Assembly: GCF_022869165.1 (NCBI RefSeq)
Contig: NZ_CP094929.1
Span: 496,001 to 560,000, forward strand
Reading direction: 5' to 3'
Length of the DNA stretch: 64,000 nt
Origin: Sphaerochaeta associata
Lineage (GTDB): Bacteria > Spirochaetota > Spirochaetia > Sphaerochaetales > Sphaerochaetaceae
Position numbers and translations under genes: made by a program. Below the pieces are notes generated by a model, which was given only the letters and a program-made list of their open reading frames with translations, was not told the origin of the DNA and did no database searches. Positions within the stretch are counted from its first letter, which is position 1, and the number at the start of each line of letters is the position of its first letter. Positions 17,020-26,485 of this stretch are shown piece by piece.

Positions 17020-17916
17020 ATGAACAGACGTTCGTTACGTTCTACAACTAAAACCCAAATGTTTGTCTGGGGTTGGATTCTGGTCCTGCCCACCATTGTC
17101 GGTTTAATGGTTCTCAATATTATTCCCTTGATCAACACAATCAACCAAAGCTTTCACAAGACCGGGGATTTCGGCAGGGGAAATATTTTCATTGGATTGA
17201 AGAACTACCAAAAGCTGTTCTCAGACCAAGCTGTTTTGCAGTCGATCATCAATACGTTGAAATATACTATTGTCCAGGTACCCTTCTCGGTTTTCATCGC
17301 CTTGGTTCTCGCCGTCATGCTCAACAGGCAGGTCAAAGGCAGGGGAGCCTATCGAACCATTTTCTTTTTACCCATGGTTGTTGCTCCGGCAGCTATCTCC
17401 ATGGTATGGCGATGGCTTTACCATACGGAATTCGGATTGATCAACAATCTCTTCAATCTCAAGATAAGCTGGATTTCCGATCCTGCGATTGCAGTATTTT
17501 CCATTGCCATTATCGGCATATGGTCGGATATCGGATACAATATGATCCTCTTCCTTGCAGGGCTGCAGGAGGTCCCCAAGGACTATTATGAGGCAGCAGA
17601 CCTGGATGGGGCGAACGTCATCCAGACCTTTCGGCATATAACCGTCCCGATGATCTCCCCGATTCTCTTCTTTGTCATCGTTACCCGTATGATTGCCGCC
17701 ATGCAGGTGTTCGACACCATTTTCATGGTGATGGAACAGCGGTCGAATCCAGCCATGTATAAAACCCAGTCTTTGGTGTATCTCTTCTACCAATCCTCCT
17801 TTGTGGAACGGGATTTTGGGTATGGTTCAACGATTGTAGTTGTTTTGTTGGTTCTCATCATGTGTATAACTGTAATACAGATGATCGCCCAGAAAAAATG
17901 GGTTCATTACAATTAG
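17020..17916 (+). CDS. ABC sugar permease, MalF type
   Basis: A 298-residue six-span permease. EAA loop: YYEAADLDGANVIQTFRHIT, a slightly diverged but recognisable form. N-terminus is basic (MNRRSLRSTTKTQ) before the first span. Partner of the gene nine bases downstream. The ribosome site is AAGGA. Confidence 0.92.
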   Translation: MNRRSLRSTTKTQMFVWGWILVLPTIVGLMVLNIIPLINTINQSFHKTGDFGRGNIFIGLKNYQKLFSDQAVLQSIINTLKYTIVQVPFSVFIALVLAVMLNRQVKGRGAYRTIFFLPMVVAPAAISMVWRWLYHTEFGLINNLFNLKISWISDPAIAVFSIAIIGIWSDIGYNMILFLAGLQEVPKDYYEAADLDGANVIQTFRHITVPMISPILFFVIVTRMIAAMQVFDTIFMVMEQRSNPAMYKTQSLVYLFYQSSFVERDFGYGSTIVVVLLVLIMCITVIQMIAQKKWVHYN

Positions 17917-17925
17917 GAGGTGTGC

Positions 17926-18756
17926 ATGAGAAAGAAAAGCCTTGTATATACCCTGTTGTTGCATGCAGTCCTGATTGTCGTATCACTGACCATGATCGTT
18001 CCATTTGTGTGGATGATTCTTACCGCATTCAAGACGGCAGGAGAAGCAATCCAGCTCGATCCGTATGTGTTCTTCCCCACAAGGTTCCAGTTCAATTCCT
18101 TTATCCGTGTCTTTACCACGAACAACTTCCTGAACTTGTATAAGAACACGCTTTTGCTCATTGCCTTCAGAATACTATGTGCCGTTATTACGGCCAGCAT
18201 GGCTGGATTCGCTTTTGCCAGATTGAAATTCTTCGGCTCAGAACTGGCATTTTCCCTTGTTCTGGTCCAGATGATGATCCCTTCTCAGATCTTCATCATT
18301 CCCCAGTACTTGATGATCAGCAAGCTGGGAATGACAAATACCACGTTTGCCTTGGTCTTTCCAGGGCTGGTGACTGCCTTCGGTACCTTCTTGATGCGTC
18401 AGGCATACAAGATCCTGCCCAAGGACCTGGAGGATGCAGCCAAGATTGACGGCTTGAATATCGGCAAGACGTTTGTACTCGTGCTTGCTCCTTTGACAAA
18501 GTCCAGTTTGGTGGCATTGAGCGTATTTACTGCAGTGTTCGCCTATAAGGAGCTGATGTGGCCGATGATCGTCAATACAAGCAAGGACTCTCTGGTCCTG
18601 GCCTCTGCATTGGCAAAAATGAAGGGTCAGTATGTAGCCAACTATCCCGAGCTTATGGCAGCATCACTGATCGCCTGTGTACCGATGATTGTTCTCTACT
18701 TCATCTTCCAAAAGCAGTTCATTGAAGGAATTGCCACTTCTGGAGGAAAGTTGTAG
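17926..18756 (+). CDS. ABC sugar permease, MalG type
   Basis: A 276-residue six-span permease with EAA loop LEDAAKIDGLNIGKTFVLVL. ATG 17926 is chosen because AGGAGG ends five bases before it; a GTG two codons earlier overlaps the ribosome site. A 124-base space with a small GC hairpin (18796-18809) follows before the glycosidase gene. Confidence 0.92.
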   Translation: MRKKSLVYTLLLHAVLIVVSLTMIVPFVWMILTAFKTAGEAIQLDPYVFFPTRFQFNSFIRVFTTNNFLNLYKNTLLLIAFRILCAVITASMAGFAFARLKFFGSELAFSLVLVQMMIPSQIFIIPQYLMISKLGMTNTTFALVFPGLVTAFGTFLMRQAYKILPKDLEDAAKIDGLNIGKTFVLVLAPLTKSSLVALSVFTAVFAYKELMWPMIVNTSKDSLVLASALAKMKGQYVANYPELMAASLIACVPMIVLYFIFQKQFIEGIATSGGKL

Positions 18757-18880
18757 CGCTTTGGTTGTGTAGTGTCTCAGCTGTTCTGGTCAGGCTCCCC
18801 TGTGGGGGATGTCGTGGTTGGTATAGCTTGGTACGATTGGATTTCTCATAAGAGGACCATAAGATAGGAGAGGGGAAGCG

Positions 18881-20200
18881 ATGAAAATTACCTTTTTGGG
18901 AGCTGGTAGCACAGTGTTTGCACGCAATGTGCTGGGTGATTGCATGGGAACCGAAGCTCTGCGGGACGCAGAGATGGCTCTCTACGATATAAACGCGAAG
19001 AGGCTCGAGGAGTCGAAGCTGATTCTTCAGGCGATCAACGATACCATCAACGGGGGCCGCGCAAGCATTGTGGTCTATCATGGGCGTGAACAATTGGAAG
19101 CTGCCTTGCGTGGTGCCGTGTTTGTAGTCAATGCAATCCAGGTGGGGGGCTACGACCCGGCGACCATTACTGATTTTGAGATTCCTAAAAAGTACGGACT
19201 GAGGCAGACCATCGCCGATACCATCGGTATCGGGGGGGTGATGCGGGCCTTGAGGACCATCCCCGTTATGGAGGAGTTTGCCAAGGTGATGGAGAGGGTC
19301 TGCCCGAACGCACTGCTTCTCAACTACTCAAATCCCATGGCGATGCTTACCTCATACATGTTGCGTTACACCGATGTGAAAACCGTAGGGCTCTGCCACA
19401 GCGTGCAGATTTGCTCTGAGACCTTGCTCAAGGGCCTCGGTATGGAAGACAAGCTGGAAGGCAGGGTCGAGTATATTGCCGGCATAAACCACATGGCTTG
19501 GCTGTTGAGTCTGCATGACAAGGACGGCAATGACCTCTACCCGGAGATCAAGAAGAGGGCTGCGCACAAGAACGCAACTGAAAAGCACGATGACATGGTC
19601 CGCTATGAGTACATCAAGCATCTGGGATATTACTGCACCGAGTCGAGTGAACATAATGCCGAATACAATCCGTTCTTCCTCAAGAAGGGCTATCCAGAGT
19701 TGGTAGACCGGTTCAACATTCCCTTGGACGAGTATCCAAGGCGGTGCATCCGTCAGATCGCCGAGTGGGATGAGGAGTGGAAGAAAATCCACAACCAGGG
19801 CTCGATCGGCCATGAACGCTCGCTTGAGTATGCCTCCCATATCATGGAGGCGGTGGTAACCAATTCGGTGTACAAGATCAACGGCAATGTGCTCAATACT
19901 GATTTGATCGATAATCTTGACCGAGATGCGTGTGTCGAGGTTCCCTGCTTGGTGGACGGCAGCGGTGTTCACCCATGCAAGGTGGGCAAACTTCCTGCCC
20001 ATCTGGCGGCGATGAACATGACCAACGTCAATACCCAGTTGCTCGCCGTCGAAGCGGCGGTAAGCAAAAAGAAAGAGGATGTCTATCATGCAGCAATGCT
20101 TGATCCTCATACGGCCGCCGAGCTTTCGATCGATGATATCGTTGCGATGTGCGACGAGATGATCGAGGAGCATGGTCCGCTGATGGAAATGTATCGATAA
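18881..20200 (+). CDS. melA: GH4 glycosidase, probable alpha-galactosidase
   Basis: A 439-residue glycoside hydrolase family 4 enzyme. These use NAD+ and a divalent metal in an oxidation-elimination mechanism and work in the cytoplasm. Seen here: Rossmann start MKITFLGAGSTVFARNVLGD, the NYSNPMAM segment, the metal-binding cysteine and histidine in GLCHSVQ, and GINHMAW. The pattern CHSVQ is typical of the MelA alpha-galactosidase branch rather than the 6-phospho-glucosidases, and the upstream ABC importer (not a PTS) agrees with an unphosphorylated substrate. Gene symbol given on that basis. Ribosome site GGAGAGGGG. Confidence 0.85.
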   Translation: MKITFLGAGSTVFARNVLGDCMGTEALRDAEMALYDINAKRLEESKLILQAINDTINGGRASIVVYHGREQLEAALRGAVFVVNAIQVGGYDPATITDFEIPKKYGLRQTIADTIGIGGVMRALRTIPVMEEFAKVMERVCPNALLLNYSNPMAMLTSYMLRYTDVKTVGLCHSVQICSETLLKGLGMEDKLEGRVEYIAGINHMAWLLSLHDKDGNDLYPEIKKRAAHKNATEKHDDMVRYEYIKHLGYYCTESSEHNAEYNPFFLKKGYPELVDRFNIPLDEYPRRCIRQIAEWDEEWKKIHNQGSIGHERSLEYASHIMEAVVTNSVYKINGNVLNTDLIDNLDRDACVEVPCLVDGSGVHPCKVGKLPAHLAAMNMTNVNTQLLAVEAAVSKKKEDVYHAAMLDPHTAAELSIDDIVAMCDEMIEEHGPLMEMYR

Positions 20201-20214
20201 GTATGTGATGGTGC

Positions 20215-20238
20215 ACACCCCGGATTCGTCCGGGGTGT
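20215..20238 (+). terminator. Strong hairpin with TTCG loop
   Basis: ACACCCCGGA and TCCGGGGTGT form a perfect ten-base stem closed by the stable TTCG tetraloop, 14 bases after the glycosidase stop. Only a short T-rich stretch follows, so it may be a partial terminator or 3' stabiliser ahead of the AraC gene. Confidence 0.65.
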
Positions 20239-20265
20239 TGTATACTGGACGGCAGGAGTAGAGCC

Positions 20266-21156
20266 ATGGCCGAAGAAGAGTTGTTGATCAAGGCTGCCAG
20301 ATTTGTTGGATTGGACGGGGTGAGGAAATCCGCCATCGATCTTGCGCTGTCGTACTGCGGCATCCAGCAGTGTTCGCCGCTTCACAACAATGGGCCTGAG
20401 GTTCGTGACACCAGCTTCATCCATATTGTGAGAAGCGGAAAGGGAGTGCTGAAGATGGATGGCAGGGAGTATGCTCTGCAGGCCGGCCATGCCTTTCTGA
20501 TCCCTTCCGGAGTCAAGGCTCAGTACACCGCCGACAAGGACGATCCCTGGCACTACATGTGGGTGGGCTTTTCAGGTCTTATGAGTGAAGAGAGCATGGC
20601 GATGGCCGGCTTCAGTAGAGAGCATCCTGTGCGGTCAGTACTCAATGAGCAGCTTCTTTTGCAGGATATCGAAGGCATGATCGAGACCTATCACCTCACG
20701 TTCACCAATGAATTGCGCAGAAACGGCTGTTTTTTCCACTTCATTGCACATCTGGTCGAGGATTATCAGGCACAAGGAACGCTGGCCGGTGAGAGCAACC
20801 AGCAATGTGCCCAGTATGCCCGCAAGGCCTACCATTATATAATGGAGCGCTTCAGCGAGCCGATTAAGATCCAGGAGTTGGCCCGCCGGTTCGGAGTGAG
20901 CCGCAACTACTTGTACGCTTGTTTCAAGGAGGTGTACAAGGTCTCGCCGAAGCAGTTCCTCAACGCAGTGCGCATGGAGCATGCTTCAAGTTTGCTGCTT
21001 TCAAAGTACTTGTATATATCGCAGGTTGCCCATCAGGTGGGATTTGATGATGAACTGGCTTTCTCGAAGGCCTTCAAGGAGTACCACCATCTCTCTCCCA
21101 CCGATTTTCGCAAGCAGCTGCATGCTCACATTGCATCTATGAAAGACAATCCATAA
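20266..21156 (+). CDS. AraC-family regulator of the alpha-galactoside operon
   Basis: A 296-residue protein: an N-terminal cupin-like sensor domain (SFIHIVRSGKGVLKMDGREY, then AGHAFLIPSGVKAQYTAD) and a C-terminal double helix-turn-helix (IKIQELARRFGVSRNYLYAC and ISQVAHQVGFDDELAFSKAF). The architecture matches MsmR/RafR-type activators of raffinose and melibiose uptake. It probably binds the repeats upstream of 15680. The end overlaps the convergent kinase gene by 20 bases. Confidence 0.9.
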   Translation: MAEEELLIKAARFVGLDGVRKSAIDLALSYCGIQQCSPLHNNGPEVRDTSFIHIVRSGKGVLKMDGREYALQAGHAFLIPSGVKAQYTADKDDPWHYMWVGFSGLMSEESMAMAGFSREHPVRSVLNEQLLLQDIEGMIETYHLTFTNELRRNGCFFHFIAHLVEDYQAQGTLAGESNQQCAQYARKAYHYIMERFSEPIKIQELARRFGVSRNYLYACFKEVYKVSPKQFLNAVRMEHASSLLLSKYLYISQVAHQVGFDDELAFSKAFKEYHHLSPTDFRKQLHAHIASMKDNP

Positions 21157-22219
21157 TGTCCTTCCATTTGCGGTCCATATCCTGCATCAGGGCGATCTGG
21201 GTTCTGGCTCGGTCGAGATTGTGGCTCGGCCGCTCGATGTGGTAGTAGACATCACCATTGAGATAATCGGTGAGGAAGCGCACCCCCATGATCTGGGTGG
21301 TCGCCCTCCCTGATTCTGCAATGAGGCTTCGCTCGGATTGTGTTAAAAAGCTGTCCGCTACAGAGCGGTACCCTTTGACCATCTGGATGAAGAGCTTCTC
21401 ATCGCATTTGACCTTGCTCAGGTCCTGCTCATCCTCGCTTGCCGTGATGCTGCCGGTTCTGAGCATGTCACCGGTGTCGAAGAGGATGGTTCCGCTCATC
21501 ACGGTATCGAGGTCGATCACACAAACTCCTTCGCCGCTTGTCTGGTCGAAAAGGATGTTGTTGATCTTTGTGTCATTGTGGGTCACTCTCAGCGGTACCT
21601 GTCCTGCTTCCAAGGCATTGGTGAGGACCATTCCCCGCTCTTCGTTCTCTAGAAAGAATTTCAGTTCGGCTTGCACGGAGTCGAGCCTTCCAGCTTTGTT
21701 ATCGCTGACAGCCTGCCTGAGTTGGCTGTAGCGATTTCCCATGTGGTGGAATTTTGCAATCGTGGTATGCAGCTGGTCGGCCGGGAAATCCGAGAGATGC
21801 TGCTGGAAGGTCCCCACGGCCTCTCCGAAGCGATAGGCAAGGAGCCGGTCATCGAGGAAGGGGTAGGTATTCACCCCGTCGATGAAGTGGTAGGTTCGCC
21901 AGAGGTTGTCCTCATCGTCATACGCATACCACTGATGCCCCTTGGTTTGTACAAGCTTCAGGCACCGTTTGTCCTTGTCGGGAAGGTGTGCAACCTTGCT
22001 CTGGATGTGGCTTGTCACCCGCTGGATATTGTCCATGACCTCCTCGGGCCGGGTGAAGACTGCATCGTTGAGTTTCTGGTGGGTGTACTTGTAATGGTTC
22101 CCGTTCCATTTGAAGGTTGATATGAAGGTGCTGTTTATGTGCCCTTCCTTGTTTGCCTTGACTTTCTCAAGTTCGCCTTCGATGGCGAACAGGCCTATGA
22201 TGTCTGCGATATCCTGCAT
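21137..22219 (-). CDS. nahK: N-acetylhexosamine 1-kinase-like phosphotransferase (NahK type)
   Basis: A 360-residue APH-fold kinase. The catalytic loop is VTHNDTKINNILFD (Brønsted motif HNDxKxxN, about residue 214) and the metal-binding stretch is VCVIDLDTVMSG; both closely follow NahK of bifidobacteria, which phosphorylates GlcNAc and GalNAc at C1 for the lacto-N-biose/mucin pathway. The rest of that pathway is not in the window. Divergent from a LacI gene whose operon imports a sugar and encodes a sulfatase, which suggests a (sulfated) amino sugar as the shared substrate. Symbol is by resemblance. Confidence 0.8.
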   Translation of the reverse strand: MQDIADIIGLFAIEGELEKVKANKEGHINSTFISTFKWNGNHYKYTHQKLNDAVFTRPEEVMDNIQRVTSHIQSKVAHLPDKDKRCLKLVQTKGHQWYAYDDEDNLWRTYHFIDGVNTYPFLDDRLLAYRFGEAVGTFQQHLSDFPADQLHTTIAKFHHMGNRYSQLRQAVSDNKAGRLDSVQAELKFFLENEERGMVLTNALEAGQVPLRVTHNDTKINNILFDQTSGEGVCVIDLDTVMSGTILFDTGDMLRTGSITASEDEQDLSKVKCDEKLFIQMVKGYRSVADSFLTQSERSLIAESGRATTQIMGVRFLTDYLNGDVYYHIERPSHNLDRARTQIALMQDMDRKWKDIMDCLS

Positions 22220-22248
22220 GGTGCTCTTCCTTGCTCCTACAATTTTCC

Positions 22249-22298
22249 TTGACAGAATAGCACACCTGTCTTATCCTAGCAATGTACACAGGTGTGTA
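22249..22298 (+). promoter_or_regulatory. Promoter with paired operator sites before the LacI gene
   Basis: TTGACA (22249-22254) and TATCCT (22272-22277) are 17 bases apart. ACACCTGT lies between the two boxes (22262-22269) and its exact inverse, ACAGGTGT, lies after the -10 box (22288-22295). The second is inside the perfect palindrome TACACAGGTGTGTA (22285-22298). This is the arrangement expected for an autoregulating repressor that also controls the downstream ABC/sulfatase operon and perhaps the divergent kinase gene. Confidence 0.65.
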
Positions 22299-22315
22299 TA
22301 TTGGTGGAATCAGGC

Positions 22316-23335
22316 ATGGAAAGCAAAAAGGACCTTCGAACCATAACGCGCAAGGACATCGCCATCGAGGCAGGGGTGACAGAGACCATCGTCTCGTATG
22401 TGATCAACGGCAATCGGTATGTGAAGGAAGAGAAGCGCAGGAAGGTGGAGGAGGCGATCGCCCGGCTCAACTACCGTCCCAATTCCATGGCCCGTGCCCT
22501 TAAGGGGAAGAAATCGAACCACATTCTTTTCATCGCCGACGACATCAAGGGTGAGTACTTCGGCAAGCTTATCAGCGAAATAGACGGTCTCGCCTATAAA
22601 GAGGACTACTTTATTACATTGTGTGCCGACCATCAGGATGAGGATTTCGTCAACCGTATCTATTCCAAATTCTTTGACGGCATCGTCATCGGTTCGGCAT
22701 CCTTTCCTCTGCATAATATCCAGCGGCTGATCGATGCCGGAATACCGATTGTCCTTTTGGAAATCCGCGATTACAGCTCGATTCAGGGGGTCTATGGATT
22801 GATCAACACCGGTCTGTATGAAGGTTCTCGTCGTGTCGTACGGACCTTGTACGAGAGGGGCAGGCGCAAGCTGTTGTTTCTTGACCGTGTCAGCACCTCT
22901 GGCAATTGGAGCAGCATGGATGACTGGCGCTTGAAGGGCTTTACCGACCAGTGCAATGTGTATCGGCTGGAGCCTGTGGTTGTCAGCGGTTGCCGCACCG
23001 AGGACGAATTGAGTGCCAAGGTGATCGATCTGCTTGCGTCGGGCTATGTCCCTGACGGGATTTTCGGAAGGAACGATCCGATTGCCTTGGTGGGAATGCA
23101 GGCATGTCAAAAAATGGGCTTCAATGTTCCGGATGACATCTCGGTCATCGGCTTTGACAATACGCGTTTGTGCCGATTCTCTTCTCCTACACTTAGCTCT
23201 GTTGAGATTGAGCAGAGCGAAATTGCCCGTTGGGTGATGGATATGATGATGAGCCTTATAGACAACCGCAGCTCGTTTGAAAAGCGCTTGGAAGTCTATC
23301 TGGATACGAAACTGGTTATGCGCGAGAGCGTATAA
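22316..23335 (+). CDS. LacI-family regulator
   Basis: A 339-residue repressor. Headpiece: ITRKDIAIEAGVTETIVSYV; hinge helix: LNYRPNSMARALKGKKSN. The sensor domain follows with FDGIVIGS and the late GFDNTRLC segment. Start chosen at ATG 22316 after GGTGG; a GTG eight codons upstream would lie inside the operator palindrome. First gene of the 22316-28006 operon, with the binding-protein gene 30 bases downstream. Confidence 0.92.
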   Translation: MESKKDLRTITRKDIAIEAGVTETIVSYVINGNRYVKEEKRRKVEEAIARLNYRPNSMARALKGKKSNHILFIADDIKGEYFGKLISEIDGLAYKEDYFITLCADHQDEDFVNRIYSKFFDGIVIGSASFPLHNIQRLIDAGIPIVLLEIRDYSSIQGVYGLINTGLYEGSRRVVRTLYERGRRKLLFLDRVSTSGNWSSMDDWRLKGFTDQCNVYRLEPVVVSGCRTEDELSAKVIDLLASGYVPDGIFGRNDPIALVGMQACQKMGFNVPDDISVIGFDNTRLCRFSSPTLSSVEIEQSEIARWVMDMMMSLIDNRSSFEKRLEVYLDTKLVMRESV

Positions 23336-23365
23336 ATAGCTATACAACAAAAGGGAGTTTGAATC

Positions 23366-24646
23366 ATGAAGAAAGTCGTAGTATTTCTGTTGGTGCTTGC
23401 AATGCTGTCTGCTTCTGTGTTTGCAGCAGGAAAGACTGAAGCCGCCCCCGCCGGTCCGGTGACCCTCAAGGTGGCGAACTATGCTCTGCTGGAGAGCGGG
23501 TATGAACCGTTCTGGAAGCAGGTGAAAGTGGATTTTGAGGCTGCCAACCCCGATATCACCATCGAGTGGGTGACCGCTCCCTATGGTGAGATCGTCAACC
23601 AGGTGGTGAATATGGCCGGCGGCGGCAACAAGGTCGACGTCATTTTCGGGGAGATCGACTGGGTTCCAGGACTTGTCGATGCAGGTTTGGCTGCCCCTGT
23701 CAGGGACATCCTTCCTCAAGCGTTTGTCGATGACTTCTATCCCGATGTCCTCAAGTCCTTCGAAGTGGAAGGCAAGCCGTACGGTATTCCGCTCTATGTC
23801 TCTCCGTATGTACTGTATTACAACAAGAACCTGTTCACCCAGGCGGGACTCGATCCGAACAAGCCGCCTAAGACCTATGATGAGATGCTCTCCTACGCCC
23901 AGAAGCTCTCCCAACTGAAGGATGCAAACGGCAACAAGGTCTATGCCTTTGGCCAGACCACTGCTTCGGTACCTGTTTCAGGAGCTTCCTTGACTGCAAT
24001 GGTCTTCAATTTCGGCGGTCAGGTGCTCGATGCACAGGGAAAACTCGCTGTGGACAACCAAGGTTTCAAGGATGCCTTTACCATGGTGCAGAAGCTCGAC
24101 CAGCTGGGGTACAATCCACAGAATGCCAAGCTGAAGGACCTGAGAAACCTCTTCGCCCTCGGACAGCTTGCCATGTATTACGACCAGAGCTGGGGTTTCA
24201 ACGGTGTAAAGTCGATTAATCCTGATGCAGTCAACTTCACCGCCTCCGCCGAGCCCTTGAAGGGTGGAAACGGAGTAGGGGCGAGCCTGCTTCAAGCCCA
24301 CTGTTTCATTTTGGTCGACAACGGACCCGCCAGAAAAGCTGCACTGTCGAAGTTTGTGGAGTTCGTGATCAGCGAACAGACACTCAGCTCCTACCTGCGT
24401 GACCTCACCCCCGCATATCCTGCAAAGAAGTCGATGGCGACCATGGAGAGTGTGGTGAACAACGGCATTCTCAAGGGTGCCTCCCCGGCTGCAGGCAGAG
24501 TGCAGGTGCAGTCGTTCATTCCCAGGATCAGCAATCTCAATCTTGAGCTGTGCTCCCTTGCGCAGGCTGTGACGGTCGGCAAGCAGGATGTTGCTGCTTC
24601 CATCGAGAAGTTCAAAAACACTGCGAGTGTAAAGATTTCCCAGTAA
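23366..24646 (+). CDS. ABC sugar-binding protein linked to a sulfatase
   Basis: A 426-residue family 1 solute-binding protein. Signal peptide MKKVVVFLLVLAMLSASVFA ends before AGKTEAAP; no lipobox. Features include VDVIFGEIDWVPGLVDAG and the hinge strand YGIPLYVSPYVLYYNKNLF. Operon context (LacI, permeases, sulfatase) suggests it binds a sulfated or amino sugar. A GC-rich hairpin separates it from the permease genes. Confidence 0.92.
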   Translation: MKKVVVFLLVLAMLSASVFAAGKTEAAPAGPVTLKVANYALLESGYEPFWKQVKVDFEAANPDITIEWVTAPYGEIVNQVVNMAGGGNKVDVIFGEIDWVPGLVDAGLAAPVRDILPQAFVDDFYPDVLKSFEVEGKPYGIPLYVSPYVLYYNKNLFTQAGLDPNKPPKTYDEMLSYAQKLSQLKDANGNKVYAFGQTTASVPVSGASLTAMVFNFGGQVLDAQGKLAVDNQGFKDAFTMVQKLDQLGYNPQNAKLKDLRNLFALGQLAMYYDQSWGFNGVKSINPDAVNFTASAEPLKGGNGVGASLLQAHCFILVDNGPARKAALSKFVEFVISEQTLSSYLRDLTPAYPAKKSMATMESVVNNGILKGASPAAGRVQVQSFIPRISNLNLELCSLAQAVTVGKQDVAASIEKFKNTASVKISQ

Positions 24647-24662
24647 CATAACGTATGTTTGT

Positions 24663-24685
24663 GGGGGCCGGTCTTCCCGGCTCCC
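24663..24685 (+). terminator. Intercistronic hairpin after the binding-protein gene
   Basis: GGGGGCCGG and CCGGCTCCC form a nine-base stem (one G-T pair) around TCTTC. There is no T tract, so it is more likely an mRNA stabiliser or pause than a full terminator. Confidence 0.6.
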
Positions 24686-24699
24686 ATGGTAGGAGTGGT

Positions 24700-25611
24700 A
24701 TGAAAAGCAGAACCTTGAAGCGGACGAGAGCAGACTTTCTTTTCTCGTTCCTCCTCGATGTCCCGGCCCTTCTGATGACGGTGTTGTTCATCATCGTTCC
24801 CATAGTGGATTCAGTGGTCAAGAGCTTTCAGGACTATGGGGTACGCAACATCATCAGCGGAAAGCCGGGCGTCTGGAACGATTTTGCAAACTATCTGTAT
24901 CTAGCGAAGACCGATGCATTCACCATGGCGAGCATCCATACCTTCAGCTTTGTGCTGGGAGTGGTGTTGTTGCAGTTTATGCTTTCGCTTGTGCTCTCCC
25001 TGATTTTAAATACCGAGATCAAGGGCGCCCGATTGCTCAGAAGCGTCATGATGACTCCTTGGGTGGTGCCCACCGTCATCTCGGCCCTTATATGGATGTG
25101 GCTTTTTCAACCCCAATACGGGTTTATCAAATACTTGGTCGATCTTGTTACCTTTGGGAACGTGAAAGACTTCGCCGTGCTCAACAATCCACAGACAGCA
25201 CTTGCCGGGGTGGGTATCGCCGCCCTTTGGAAGCAGATTCCCCTCATGTCCCTGCTGTTGCTGGCAGGACTTCAGAATGTTCCTCAGGAGATCAACGAAG
25301 CGGCGATGATCGACGGGGCCGGCAAGTTCAGACGTTTTGTTTCTGTTACCTTGCCCTATCTCAGTCCGGTGATCAAGGTGAGCATCTCCATGGCGATCAT
25401 CGAGAACTTCAAGCAGTTCCCGCTTTTCTGGACCATGACCGGAGGCGGTCCGAACAACGCCACCACCACGCTTGCCGTACTCAGCTACCGCGAGGCGTTT
25501 GTGTCAATGAATCTGGGATCTGGGGCAGCAATAACCACCTTGTGGATGCTCATGATGGTGTTGGTGGTATTCTTCTACAACCGGATTTTCCGTGTTCAGG
25601 ATCTGGGGTGA
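24700..25611 (+). CDS. ABC sugar permease, MalF type
   Basis: A 303-residue six-span permease with EAA loop NEAAMIDGAGKFRRFVSVTL. Start set at ATG 24700 after AGGAG; an earlier in-frame start would run through the hairpin. The next permease begins three bases after its stop. Confidence 0.92.
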   Translation: MKSRTLKRTRADFLFSFLLDVPALLMTVLFIIVPIVDSVVKSFQDYGVRNIISGKPGVWNDFANYLYLAKTDAFTMASIHTFSFVLGVVLLQFMLSLVLSLILNTEIKGARLLRSVMMTPWVVPTVISALIWMWLFQPQYGFIKYLVDLVTFGNVKDFAVLNNPQTALAGVGIAALWKQIPLMSLLLLAGLQNVPQEINEAAMIDGAGKFRRFVSVTLPYLSPVIKVSISMAIIENFKQFPLFWTMTGGGPNNATTTLAVLSYREAFVSMNLGSGAAITTLWMLMMVLVVFFYNRIFRVQDLG

Positions 25612-25614
25612 CCT

Positions 25615-26472
25615 ATGGCAAATACTTCTACACTCAAACACGATTCCCGGTTGTTCATCCTGGCCAAATACGTGCTGCTTGTCAGCATTCTACTCTTTTT
25701 GCTCTTTCCCCTCTATTGGGTTCTGGTCACCTCATTCAAGACGAATATGGAAGCCTATCAGTACCCTCCGACGTTTTTTCCGCACACTCCCGTTCTTGAC
25801 AGCTTCATCAAGCTTTTTACCCAGCACAACCAGTTCTTTGTCTACTATCAGAACAACCTTATCGTCTCAGCCTGCGTGGCCTTGCTGTGTTGCATGCTGG
25901 CGATCTTTGCCGGATACTCACTTGCACGGTTCAAGAATCGTTGGAACCAAGCCTTTTTCGCCCTCCTGCTGGTAAGCCAGATGTTTCCGGTCATCAGCCG
26001 CATGATCAGCTTGTATGCAATCATGGGTAAGCTGGGGATCATCAATACCCTGGGCGGCCTGATATTCGCCCTCCTTGCAGCCCAAGTGCCTTTCTGCATA
26101 ATCCTGATGGCAAGTTTCTTTGCAAACATCCCCACCGAAATCGAGGAGGCTGCGTTCGTCGATGGGGCTGGGAGATGGAGAATCCTTTTGACCATTGTGA
26201 CACCCCTGGTGAAATCGGGTCTGCTTGCAGTCGGCATCTACGCTTTCTTGATGACTTGGGACGACTACCTGCATGCAGCCACCCTCATTCAGGCTGACAA
26301 CCTGCGCACACTCTCGGTGGGCATAGCACTTCGCTACTTGGGTGAGCTCTCCTACGATTGGTCGTTGGTCAATGCCATCTCAATCATCGGGACCATTCCT
26401 GTTGTACTGCTGTTCTTCTTCTTCCAAAAATATATGATCAAAGGCCTGGTAGCCGGTGCTGTGAAGGGCTGA
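25615..26472 (+). CDS. ABC sugar permease, MalG type
   Basis: A 285-residue six-span permease with EAA loop IEEAAFVDGAGRWRILLTIV and the LYWVLVTSFKT segment usual near the first periplasmic loop. It is followed 13 bases later by the sulfatase gene, whose ribosome site overlaps its stop region. Confidence 0.92.
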   Translation: MANTSTLKHDSRLFILAKYVLLVSILLFLLFPLYWVLVTSFKTNMEAYQYPPTFFPHTPVLDSFIKLFTQHNQFFVYYQNNLIVSACVALLCCMLAIFAGYSLARFKNRWNQAFFALLLVSQMFPVISRMISLYAIMGKLGIINTLGGLIFALLAAQVPFCIILMASFFANIPTEIEEAAFVDGAGRWRILLTIVTPLVKSGLLAVGIYAFLMTWDDYLHAATLIQADNLRTLSVGIALRYLGELSYDWSLVNAISIIGTIPVVLLFFFFQKYMIKGLVAGAVKG

Positions 26473-26485
26473 GGTGGAGTATTCA

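Noticed and set aside
18796-18809. Small TCCCC/GGGGA hairpin between permease and GH4 glycosidase genes
   Set aside because: Only five base pairs and no T tract; too weak to call a terminator.
22310-23914. Open frame of over 500 codons on the minus strand opposite the LacI and binding-protein genes
   Set aside because: It covers two plus-strand genes with clear family motifs and ribosome sites, has no recognisable domain itself, and arises from their codon pattern.
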